Source: Candidatus Methylomirabilota bacterium (GTDB lineage: Bacteria > Methylomirabilota > Methylomirabilia > Methylomirabilales > JACQHM01). Taken from it: DNA of 9,923 nucleotides. A program made the position numbers and the translations under genes. Shown here piece by piece: positions 1 through 6,523 of this stretch. Location: the NCBI GenBank assembly GCA_016199025.1, contig JACQHM010000247.1, positions 1-9,923 of the forward strand, in the 5' to 3' direction. The notes under the pieces were generated by a model. That model had not been told where the DNA came from. It made no database searches and saw only the letters and a program-made list of their open reading frames with translations. Position 1 is the stretch's first letter, and every line of letters starts with the position of its first letter.

Positions 1-2492
1 GTGCACTTCGCCGCGATATCAAACAGGAATCGGAAAATAGACGGTGGTGCGTTGGATGGAATTTTTGCCCCGAGGATCGCAGCGGCCAATCCCTCCATGG
101 TCAGTCCATGTTCCCCCTGGCAGGCACGGACGATCTCTCGGTCAATCAGGAGGTCCCAATCATCGGGAGCGAGAGCCAGTCCCTTTTCCAGCGCCTCCCT
201 CGCCTCCTCGAAGCGTCCGGAAAGGAGGAGAATATCCCCGCGCGCATGAAAGATATCTCGCTCCGGACCCGTTCGGTGCAGTGCTTCCTCCAAGGCTGCG
301 AGTGCCTCCTCAGTTCTTCCGAGGGAACTCAGAGTCCAGGCTTTGTTAATGAGGAGATTGGCATCGTCGAGCTGGAGCGCGGCCGCCTTCTCGAAGCTCT
401 CCAACGCCTTCCCATGGTCGCCCAGGTGGCGGGCCGCAATCCCCCGCCACTCCCAGAGATGCGCATCACCGGGCCGGAGCTCAACCGCTCGCTCCGCACA
501 CGCCAGCGCCTCGGTGTACCGTTTCAGATTGCCAAGAGCCACGGCCTGGAGATGCCAGTAGTCAGCTTCCTTCGGCTGGAGGGCCGTGGCCTTCTGAAAG
601 CTCTCTAACGCCTTCGCATCGTCATCTAGCCAGGCGGCTGCCCAACCGCGCTGTTCCCAGGCCCGGACATCATCAGGCTGGAGTTCGACGGCTCGCTCCG
701 CACAGGCCAGCGCCTCGGTGTACCGCTCCAAATGCAGGAGGGCCTGCGCTTGGCGCCGCCAGTAGCGAGCATCTCCTGGTTGGAGGGAGGCGGCTTTCTC
801 GAAGCTCTCCAACGCCTTCGCATGGTCGCCCAGTTTGCTGGTAGCAATCCCTTTCGAAGCCCAGACCTCGGCGATGGTGGGTGTTTTATCAAGAACAGCT
901 TCTGCAACAGCTAGCGCTTCTTGATAGTGACCCATCTTGAGAAGCTGCTTTACGTCCTTCAATGCTTCCTTGTACCTCCCGGCAGCCGTATGAACTTCGG
1001 CCTCCTTCTCGTAGGCTGTCGCCATGCCAGCCCGGTCCTCTGTCTGTACAGATTCTGCAAGAAAGTGTTCTGCTTCTTGCTCGGCCCGTACATAATCCCC
1101 TGAGTGGATGAAGAACTCCATCCGAAGCTTGAAGATTTCGTGGCGCAAGGGACCTGAGGCAGCCTCCTGAAAGTAGTAAAGGTCCTCTACGGCGTGCCTA
1201 TAGTTTTCTTTAGGGAATAACATTCCCTTTGCCAGGAGTTCGTTCCTGTATGAATGGACGATCCCGGCCATTTCCTCAGGTGTGTAATAGATTTTCAGAA
1301 ATTGTGCCAGGAACCTGAACCGCTGACGGCCTGCGATCGTCGCTGTCTGACGCCAGATCCGAAAGAGGCGTTCCGTGACATCATAGTGCGTCGCACGCCT
1401 CCGCTCATGCTTTAGTGGTTCCACGTATCCCCATTCCTTGAGCCTTTTGAGCTGGGCGTTGACCTTCTGGACGCTGAGCCTGGCAGCTCGTGCGATCTCC
1501 GTCGGCGTTCCAGGTCCCTCCATCTGGGCCAACGTATCCAGTACCTTCCGGGGCTGGTCAGCCAGAGCGTCGTAACGGCCTCGGAAATAATCCGAAAGCT
1601 CCTCAATTAGCTCTCGAAGGGCTGATTCCACTTCAAGAAACGCAGAGCGTGTGACAATATCATAAAGAAATAAAATTAAGCGTGGGTTCCCACCGGTGAG
1701 CTTCCGGATGGCTGGGATCTTCCGCCTCAGGTTCTCCTCACGCCTTCGAAACTCCGCCTCCAACCCATCTTCCCGAAATCGGGCCTCAAGGAGGCGGAGC
1801 ATCTCTTCTTCTGTCAGGTCTGAGAGATAGACAGTCTCGAAGAATTCGAAAAAGGGCGCCTTGTAGTCAATGACTTCCTTGAAGAGCCATGGAGCTGTCC
1901 CCACAAGCAGGAAGGCCGTTTGGTCCATCAGAAACGCCCTGAGCCGGTGATGGTCTTCTGCGGGAAACTGCTGAAGGATCTTTTGAACGTTGTCCACGAG
2001 GATCAAAAGTTTCTTCGCTCGTCTTGCCGAGAACGCTTGAATCCGTTCGAGACAGCAATCTGTCACGACCCGATCCGACTGGTCCCGGAGTGTCTCAGGC
2101 AATCGCCAGGCTTCTTCCACGGGGTCGGCCTCGTGGAGCTTGGCACAGAGGGAGAGCAACAAGTTCGCCAGCGTATTATGAGCGGGATACTCCTCCTCGA
2201 CAAAAAGAACAGAGGCCCAGTTCTTCGGTAAGCTTGGCAGGTCCAACCTGGCCTCGATCCGTTGTGAGACGTAGTGATGGATAAAGCAGACGAGGTGGGT
2301 CTTTCCCATCCCCCGTGGGCCGATGATGAGGACGTGCTTCGCTCCGCCCCCTTTGCCCATGGCATCAATCTTCTCGATGATGTTCCTTAATGCCTCCTCA
2401 CGGCCGACAAGCGTCCGTGCCAGTTGGTCGGGCGGGGCAAGCCAGGGGGCAAATGGGTGATGAAGGACGGGACGACTACGAACCAAGGCCAT
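1..2492 (-). CDS. P-loop ATPase with winged helix and C-terminal TPR repeats (partial, 3' end outside window)
   Basis: The frame is open from ATG at 2492 to the left edge: 830 codons with no stop, so the C-terminus is missing. Residues 58-65 form a Walker A motif (GPRGMGKT). Residues 161-168 form Walker B (KLLILVDN). About residues 306-378 look like a winged helix (TEIARAARLSVQKVNAQLK core) following the ATPase module. From about residue 460 onward there are TPR-like helical pairs of 34 residues (for example GDHAKALESFEKAASLQP). I chose the start because GGAGG (2504-2500) lies 7 nt upstream of the ATG and because this ATG overlaps the stop of the upstream ATPase gene by 17 bp, which suggests translational coupling. 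The architecture of AAA/STAND-like NTPase, winged helix and TPR is typical of signal-sensing switch proteins. The TPRs probably bind a protein partner and the ATPase acts as the switch. The biological role is unknown. A MalT/STAND-type regulator or a conflict-system sensor are both possible. Confidence 0.85.
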   Translation of the reverse strand, partial: MALVRSRPVLHHPFAPWLAPPDQLARTLVGREEALRNIIEKIDAMGKGGGAKHVLIIGPRGMGKTHLVCFIHHYVSQRIEARLDLPSLPKNWASVLFVEEEYPAHNTLANLLLSLCAKLHEADPVEEAWRLPETLRDQSDRVVTDCCLERIQAFSARRAKKLLILVDNVQKILQQFPAEDHHRLRAFLMDQTAFLLVGTAPWLFKEVIDYKAPFFEFFETVYLSDLTEEEMLRLLEARFREDGLEAEFRRREENLRRKIPAIRKLTGGNPRLILFLYDIVTRSAFLEVESALRELIEELSDYFRGRYDALADQPRKVLDTLAQMEGPGTPTEIARAARLSVQKVNAQLKRLKEWGYVEPLKHERRRATHYDVTERLFRIWRQTATIAGRQRFRFLAQFLKIYYTPEEMAGIVHSYRNELLAKGMLFPKENYRHAVEDLYYFQEAASGPLRHEIFKLRMEFFIHSGDYVRAEQEAEHFLAESVQTEDRAGMATAYEKEAEVHTAAGRYKEALKDVKQLLKMGHYQEALAVAEAVLDKTPTIAEVWASKGIATSKLGDHAKALESFEKAASLQPGDARYWRRQAQALLHLERYTEALACAERAVELQPDDVRAWEQRGWAAAWLDDDAKALESFQKATALQPKEADYWHLQAVALGNLKRYTEALACAERAVELRPGDAHLWEWRGIAARHLGDHGKALESFEKAAALQLDDANLLINKAWTLSSLGRTEEALAALEEALHRTGPERDIFHARGDILLLSGRFEEAREALEKGLALAPDDWDLLIDREIVRACQGEHGLTMEGLAAAILGAKIPSNAPPSIFRFLFDIAAKC
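388..930 (-). repeat. 204-bp tandem duplications inside the TPR region
   Basis: The DNA coding for the TPRs repeats with a period of exactly 204 bp (68 residues, or two TPR units). The segment starting TTCTCGAAGCTCTCCAACG (plus strand) begins at 388, recurs with small changes at 592, and again at 796. A second block, 487-521, matches 691-725 over 35 bp with one difference. The third copy fades into divergence by about 930. Such near-identity at the DNA level points to recent duplication or gene conversion of a two-TPR unit. It implies that TPR number may vary between strains. Confidence 0.8.
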
Positions 2493-3663
2493 GATAGCGC
2501 CTCCACCAATCTCGAAGCCACTTGTTGTGGAACTTCACTCTCTCCTCTCTGCTCCCGACCGTCACATAGAAGTCGTTCTCTAATGCTGCCAAGAGCAGAT
2601 CAAACTGTTCAGAATCGCCGGCAGGACCCAGCTCGTGCATTACTGCATCATGGAGAGCAGAACGGCTGATCCCTTGCTCGGAGATAGCGAGGTCACGAAG
2701 GATCCGCTTCCCGGCCTTGGCTTCGTTTGGAGTATAGTAGCGGTTTAACCTCTCGTAATAATCCTCGAAGTGGGTCCGGAACTCAGGCCCATGGACCCGC
2801 TCCTCGTAGCACCAGCGGATCAGCTCAGGACTGGCCTCGACCTTTTGATTCCGCACTTCCTTGGAGAGGGCATCCACCATGATCTGGATGAAGATAGGGA
2901 TGTAGGTTTCGACCTGCGAGAGGAGGGCCTGCAAGGTCTCCTCATCCACTTCGAGCCCTCTTGATTCAAGAAGTGATTCTGCGAACTGCCGGGCTGTTAG
3001 CGGATCGAAGGCACCAACCTCTATCTGCCGGAGGTCATTGATGGTGCGAGATGCACCGAGATGGGCAGCGATGCGGCCGATACCCACCGAGCTTCCGAGG
3101 ACCATGGAGAGCCTTCCAGTGAACTCTTGTCTTAGGCCGCGTAGCCAGTGGAGGAGCTCAGTCGCCTCCTGCAAACTTTTCGGGTCAACCCCCAGCTTAT
3201 GGAGCAAAATCGAAAGTTCATCAATGAGGAGGAGGCACCGAGGCCCCAGCGAGAGCACTTCCTGGATCGCTTGGGTCCCTTTCTCTTTCCAGTGCCCTCG
3301 GAGGTGCTCTCGAAGTTTCAGCCGGATCTCCCAGACCTCCAATTCCTCCAAGCTCGAAGCAAGGCCGGAGAGGATGTCCTTGATGAACCGCTGGAGTTTC
3401 GGCTGAACCTTCACGATTTTCACCATCAAGTCAGTGACCAGCTCCTCCGAGGCCGAGAAATCCTCTGCTTCAATGTAGAACACCATGTACTCTTCGGGAG
3501 GGTTGTCCCGCATGCGGAGCATAACGCTCGTCTTACCCACCCTTCTGGGAGCCGCGAGGAGCACACTCCCCTTGCTCACTGCCTCCCAGATGTCTTCCAG
3601 AAGGGGTTCTCGGTCGAAGAAATCCTCACCTGTCGCAGGCGGGCCAATTGTGATAGAAACCAT
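2476..3663 (-). CDS. AAA/STAND-like ATPase with C-terminal winged helix
   Basis: A complete 395-residue protein. The N-terminus has the 'FFDRE' type lead-in (residues 15-19) seen in archaeal/bacterial Arch_ATPase-like and Orc1-like P-loop proteins. Walker A follows at 38-46 (APRRVGKTS, with Ala replacing the first Gly, as is common in this group). Walker B is CLLLIDE at 143-149. A likely sensor strand (LSMVLGSS) lies near 185-192. The C-terminal ~75 residues resemble a winged helix ending in an F-hNKWLRDWWRRY stretch typical of these ATPases. No signal peptide or membrane segment is seen, so it should be cytoplasmic. ATG at 3663 is preceded by a GAGGGGGG purine run at a suitable distance. It is the first gene after the promoter at 3724-3698 and overlaps the next ATPase gene by 17 bp, so the two probably act together. 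I do not recognise a specific function. A regulatory or defence-related NTPase pair is inference only. Confidence 0.88.
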   Translation of the reverse strand: MVSITIGPPATGEDFFDREPLLEDIWEAVSKGSVLLAAPRRVGKTSVMLRMRDNPPEEYMVFYIEAEDFSASEELVTDLMVKIVKVQPKLQRFIKDILSGLASSLEELEVWEIRLKLREHLRGHWKEKGTQAIQEVLSLGPRCLLLIDELSILLHKLGVDPKSLQEATELLHWLRGLRQEFTGRLSMVLGSSVGIGRIAAHLGASRTINDLRQIEVGAFDPLTARQFAESLLESRGLEVDEETLQALLSQVETYIPIFIQIMVDALSKEVRNQKVEASPELIRWCYEERVHGPEFRTHFEDYYERLNRYYTPNEAKAGKRILRDLAISEQGISRSALHDAVMHELGPAGDSEQFDLLLAALENDFYVTVGSREERVKFHNKWLRDWWRRYHGLGS

Positions 3664-3684
3664 AACACCCCCCTCTCTAAGACT

Positions 3685-3716
3685 ATAACGGATTTGTTTT
3701 ATAACACATTTGTTAT
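3685..3716 (-). promoter_or_regulatory. Tandem 16-bp operator-like repeats overlapping the promoter
   Basis: Two 16-bp units abut exactly: 3701-3716 (plus strand ATAACACATTTGTTAT) and 3685-3700 (ATAACGGATTTGTTTT), matching at 13 of 16 positions. The first is an inverted repeat with 6-bp arms ATAACA/TGTTAT around a 4-bp centre. The second keeps the left arm and part of the right. They cover the spacer, the -10 and the probable start of transcription, so a bound dimer would block RNA polymerase. The repressor is not identified. It could be one of the winged-helix ATPases downstream (autoregulation) or a separate regulator. Confidence 0.6.
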
Positions 3717-3724
3717 ATTGTCAA
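3698..3724 (-). promoter_or_regulatory. Sigma-70-type promoter of the ATPase pair
   Basis: On the minus strand there is a perfect -35 TTGACA (3724-3719), a 15-nt spacer and TATAAA (3703-3698), a 5/6 match to the -10 box. The spacer is slightly short, and a shifted -10 (ATAAAA) would give 16 nt. This AT-rich block stands out from the GC-rich surroundings. It lies about 35 nt upstream of the ATG at 3663, leaving a short leader that holds the purine-rich ribosome binding site. Confidence 0.65.
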
Positions 3725-3922
3725 GAAAAATCGTCATATCGATCTTCTGCACAAGCGCGCAAGTCCAAAAAGGAATTTGGGCGGGTAATGTGGAGACTAT
3801 CAGCAGGGTTGGCAGGGACACCAGGCTGTTACGCGACGTTCAGGAGAGAGGAAGGGTCGTTGAGATTCTAGGCCCTACCACTGTTCTTTGCCAATCCTTT
3901 TTGTGGAGGCACCTCCCAAGAG
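3725..3922. other. Intergenic stretch with no recognised feature
   Basis: Between the selenoprotein terminator and the ATPase-pair promoter I find no supported gene. The long plus-strand frame crossing here is antisense to both flanking genes and has no family resemblance. A small GGAGG/CCTCC palindrome near 3905-3916 has only a 2-nt loop and no T-tract. I see no tRNA or other known RNA. Confidence 0.5.
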
Positions 3923-3950
3923 AAAAAGGCAGGGCCTTTCGACCCTGCCC
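3923..3950 (-). terminator. Rho-independent terminator of the selenoprotein gene
   Basis: Read on the minus strand, GGCAGGG (3949-3943), an 8-nt loop and CCCTGCC (3934-3928) form a perfect 7-bp GC-rich stem, followed directly by TTTTT (3927-3923). It lies about 30 nt past the TAA at 3981-3979. It separates this gene from the ATPase pair, which has its own promoter. Confidence 0.85.
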
Positions 3951-3978
3951 TTTGCGTTCAGCCCTTTACTGTCACGCC

Positions 3979-5061
3979 TTAACGTTCAACCTTCTCGAAA
4001 TGGCCCTCCACGTAATTCCCATCAACATCCCAGTGGCCCGGGACATACCGGTGCCCTGGGGGTGTCAGGTTCAAGAGGTCCACGATGGTCGCATCGATCT
4101 CGCCGTAGATCTCTGAGCTGACCGACTCGTACCGCTTCCGTACGACTCCCTTCTGATCAACGATGAACAGGGTCGGGATCGCAAAGAGCCCTTGGAATTC
4201 GTCGATGGCCTCGGGGGTCGCCAGGAAATTGGGGTGCGTCACCTGGGTTTGGGCGAGGACCTGCTTCACCAGCGGCACGCTGCCGCTGTCGATGTGGACG
4301 CTCAGGACATCCAGCCCTTTGTCCTTGAACACCTGGTACGTGTACTCGAACCGGGCCAGGCTGTTTCTGGCGCTTTCGAACACCGCCAGCCAGAAGTTCA
4401 CCAGGAGAACCTTCCCCGGCTCCTTCGGGACATGGATCTCCTTCCCGTCCAGGGTCAGGAGCCGGACGTCGTTGGCCAGCCGAAGCACCCCTGCCTCTTT
4501 CTTCTCAGGCTTCGGCCGCTCGCCCGTCTTTAACCCCAGGAGGACCTGAATGTTCCACTCGATGTCCTCCTGGATGTCGGCGCTGTCGCCCTGATACTTC
4601 TTCACGACCTTCCCCTCTTTATCCACGAGGAAGGCCGTCGGCGTGCCGGAGATGCCCCCGTAGGCCTGGAGCAGCTCGGGCGTCACCACCACGGAGGGGT
4701 AGGTCAGGCCCCGTTCCTTCATGAAGACCTTGGTCTCCTCCGGGTTGGCCCGATAGATGCTGATCCCCAGCAGCTCGAACCCTTTGTTGCGATACCGCTC
4801 ATAGAGCGCCTGGCGGGAGGCGACCGCCCCCCGGCAGACGGGTCAATAGGTGTGCCAGAAATCGAGGAGGACGACCTTCCCCCGGTAGTCGGAGAGGTTG
4901 ATCAGCTTTCCATCCGCCAGGGAGGGGAGGGCGAAGCCAGGGGCAGGCTTCCCCTCCAGAGGGGTCGTCTCGGCGCTCCCGGCCATCGGGGGGGCGAGGA
5001 GGGCGATGGCCAGAACGAGCGCCAGGCCAACGGCTATGCCGTGAACCGTTCGCATCTTCAT
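3979..5061 (-). CDS. Secreted TlpA/thioredoxin-like selenoprotein with two thioredoxin-fold domains (in-frame UGA read as Sec)
   Basis: The coding frame is continuous for 360 residues if TGA at 4845-4843 is read as selenocysteine (residue 73). Residues 1-30 are a Sec signal peptide ending in GSA, so the protein should act in the periplasm. Domain 1 (about 31-177) is a redoxin/TlpA-like fold with GKPAPGFALPSL, the strand VVLLDFW, the active site Y-U-P-V-C-R (73-76) and cis-Pro141 in GTPTAF. The UGA falls exactly at the nucleophilic N-terminal Cys of CxxC. Domain 2 (about 190-325) repeats the fold (KVLLVNFW, cis-Pro296 in AIPTLF), but its CxxC is replaced by F-E-S-A (228-231), so it should be redox-inactive. 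A tail with YVPGHW follows. The probable role is a thiol-disulfide reductase or peroxidase-like activity in the cell envelope; the partner is unknown. The ATG at 5061 has AGGAG 10 nt upstream. The ATG at 5055 has AGGAGG at 6 nt and may be the true start. The alternatives, a nonsense mutation or a split pseudogene, are made unlikely by the SECIS hairpin and the intact sequence on both sides. Confidence 0.88.
4807..4845 (-). promoter_or_regulatory. Sec UGA codon and bacterial SECIS hairpin
   Basis: The TGA is at 4845-4843. Two nt later a hairpin begins. The lower stem of 6 bp is 4840-4835 with 4812-4807 and includes one U-G pair. A single C-C mismatch follows. The upper stem of 8 bp is 4833-4826 with 4821-4814, all Watson-Crick except one G-U. 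The apical tetraloop is GGUC (4825-4822). There are 17 nt between the UGA and the GGUC loop, very close to the arrangement in E. coli fdhF, where SelB recognises a GGUC-containing loop. I see no clear bulged U like that of E. coli. The same bases also encode the helix after the active site (PVCRGAVASRQA). Confidence 0.88.
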
Positions 5062-5076
5062 CCTCCTGATTCTCCT
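5062..5076 (-). promoter_or_regulatory. Two candidate ribosome binding sites for the selenoprotein
   Basis: AGGAGG at 5067-5062 directly abuts the ATG at 5061, too close for that codon, but sits 6 nt from the in-frame ATG at 5055. A second AGGAG at 5076-5072 is 10 nt from the 5061 ATG. The protein therefore starts either MKMRTV or MRTV. The signal peptide is intact either way. Confidence 0.6.
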
Positions 5077-5279
5077 TTCCTGGAAAGAAGGTTCATCCGA
5101 TTCTTCCCGAAGTGCGCTGTAGGAAGGGGGACACCGCCCAAGAAAACCTAGGGGCTCATGGTAAACAACAGATAAAGGAAGAGTAAAGTTTCGGTAAAGA
5201 TCAACGCCCGATCACTCCTCTCTTCTTTAGACGCTTACACGGCTGAAAGGGATGCAGGAAAACCAGGAGGGCCTAATGG

Positions 5280-6353
5280 TTACTTGGGGATGGTGCCCAC
5301 GATACCCTCCACGAACCAGTTCATCTGGAGAAGCTCCTCGTCTGTCGCCTTCTGCCCCCGGGCGATCCGGATTTTCCCGCTTTGATCCTTGATAGGCCCC
5401 CAAAAGACGTCGAAGCGTCCCTGGATCAGGTCCTCCTTCCGCTTCTCCACGAGGGTCTTCACCGAGGACGGCACCGCCGGGCCGTAGGGCGCGAGGCCGA
5501 CGATGCCTGTCCCGATCGGCCACCAGACATCCTCGCTCTTCCAGGTGCCGGCCTTGACCGCCTTGATAGTCTCCACATAGTACGGGCCCCAATCCCACAC
5601 CGCCGACACGAGATGCCCCTTGGGGGCAAACTTGCTGGCGTCAGAGTTGTAGCCTACCCCGTAGGCCCCCCGCTTCTCAGCCGCCTGCACCGGGGCAGGA
5701 GAGTCACTCTGGGTGGCGATGACATCGGCACCGATGTCCAGGAGGCCGTTAGCCGCCTCGGTCTCGGTGGCCGGGTCGTACCAGGCGTTGGTCCAGACCA
5801 CGTGAACCTTGACCTGGGGGTTTGTCTCCCGTGCCCCAAGGGCGAAGGCATTGGTGATCCGGATGACCTCAGGGATCGGGATAGGGGCCACGTACCCGAT
5901 CAGGTTCTTCCGGGTCATTTTCCCCGCCACCAGGCCGCTTAAGTAACTGGCCTGGTACATCCGGCCGAAGTAGGTTCCCACGTTCTCCCGCCGCTTGTAC
6001 CCCGAGCAATGGAGGAACACGACGTTGGAGAACTGCTCTGCGACCTTGATGGTTGTATCCATGTAACCGTAGCTCGTCGTGAAGATGACCTTGTGGCCGG
6101 TGCGGGCCAGCTCGGTGATGACCCGCTCGGCATCTGCCCCCTCGGCGACCGACTCGACATACGTCGTCTTCACACCGGGCAGGGCCTTCTCTAAGGACTT
6201 TCTCCCCTGGTCGTGGGCATAGGTCCAGCCATAGTCGCCCACCGGCCCGACGTACACGAAGCCGACCTTCATCGGCTCCTGGGACCTGGCCGTCACCCCC
6301 AGACCCAGGGCCAGGAGCCCGGCGATCACTGTTGCCAACCATTTCCCCTTCAC
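5280..6353 (-). CDS. BMP family ABC transporter substrate-binding protein
   Basis: A 357-residue periplasmic binding protein of the basic membrane protein (BMP/PnrA/Med-like) family. Members bind purine nucleosides or related compounds and deliver them to NupPQ/BmpEF-type permeases. Residues 1 to about 24 are a signal peptide (KGKWLATVIAGLLALGLG, cleavage near TARSQ). There is no lipobox Cys, so a soluble periplasmic protein is expected. The mature protein starts with the family strand MKVGFVYVGPVGDYGWTY and continues with ITELARTGHKVIFTTSYGY, SGLVAGKMTRKNLIGYV and IGADVIATQSDSPAP, all typical of the fold. I chose the GTG at 6353 because AGGAGGG (6366-6360) lies 6 nt upstream. A longer ATG start at 6413 would add a low-complexity 20-residue extension ahead of the signal peptide. 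It is the last gene of the importer cluster, 170 bp after the second permease. The ligand cannot be read from the sequence. Nucleoside is the family default. Confidence 0.9.
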   Translation of the reverse strand: MKGKWLATVIAGLLALGLGVTARSQEPMKVGFVYVGPVGDYGWTYAHDQGRKSLEKALPGVKTTYVESVAEGADAERVITELARTGHKVIFTTSYGYMDTTIKVAEQFSNVVFLHCSGYKRRENVGTYFGRMYQASYLSGLVAGKMTRKNLIGYVAPIPIPEVIRITNAFALGARETNPQVKVHVVWTNAWYDPATETEAANGLLDIGADVIATQSDSPAPVQAAEKRGAYGVGYNSDASKFAPKGHLVSAVWDWGPYYVETIKAVKAGTWKSEDVWWPIGTGIVGLAPYGPAVPSSVKTLVEKRKEDLIQGRFDVFWGPIKDQSGKIRIARGQKATDEELLQMNWFVEGIVGTIPK

Positions 6354-6359
6354 CGCCAA

Positions 6360-6366
6360 CCCTCCT
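6360..6366 (-). promoter_or_regulatory. Ribosome binding site that decides the BMP protein start
   Basis: AGGAGGG on the minus strand, 6 nt before GTG 6353. It favours this GTG over the upstream ATG at 6413, whose extra residues would put a glycine-rich stretch before the signal peptide. Confidence 0.7.
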
Positions 6367-6418
6367 CGTAAGATGAATTGCTTGGCACCGCCTGAACCTC
6401 CCTCCCCCTTCACAATCA

Positions 6419-6498
6419 GATTGCGGATTGCCGATTTCCGATTTCAGATTGAAAGATAGGTGCCTTCTTCCCAAATCTGAAATCTGCAATCCCAAATC
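6419..6498. repeat. Imperfect inverted repeat between permease and binding-protein genes
   Basis: The 26-bp arms 6419-6444 and 6473-6498 pair at 22 of 26 positions around a 28-bp loop. The arms are built from short GATTGC/GATTTC-like subrepeats every 7-8 bp. This AT-richer sequence resembles the dispersed intergenic palindromes of many GC-rich genomes. It could form a large mRNA hairpin that stabilises the upstream transcript or tunes expression of the binding-protein gene. There is no T-tract, so it is not a classical terminator. Confidence 0.7.
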
Positions 6499-6523
6499 AA
6501 CAATAAACGGCTCTCACCTTCTC

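Noticed and set aside
3148..4116. Long plus-strand frame of 322 codons
   Set aside because: It is antisense to the ATPase and selenoprotein genes and runs across the promoter and terminator. It has no recognisable domain.
3979..4722. Stand-alone 247-residue protein starting at MKERGL
   Set aside because: It starts in the middle of a thioredoxin domain, has no ribosome binding site of note, and lies in frame with the upstream fragment across the UGA. It is the C-terminal part of the selenoprotein.
4843..5061. Nonsense-mutated pseudogene fragment of 72 residues
   Set aside because: The only lesion is a TGA at the catalytic Cys, with a SECIS-like hairpin directly after it and an intact frame beyond. 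Selenocysteine explains this better than decay.
5227..5280. Possible terminator after the BMP gene
   Set aside because: Only short CC/GG pairings near 5262-5279 and a TTTT run were found. No stem of useful length forms.
5869..6495. Minus-strand frame of 208 codons overlapping the binding protein
   Set aside because: It is a shifted frame of the BMP gene with Arg/Gly-rich shadow composition, and it covers the inverted repeat.
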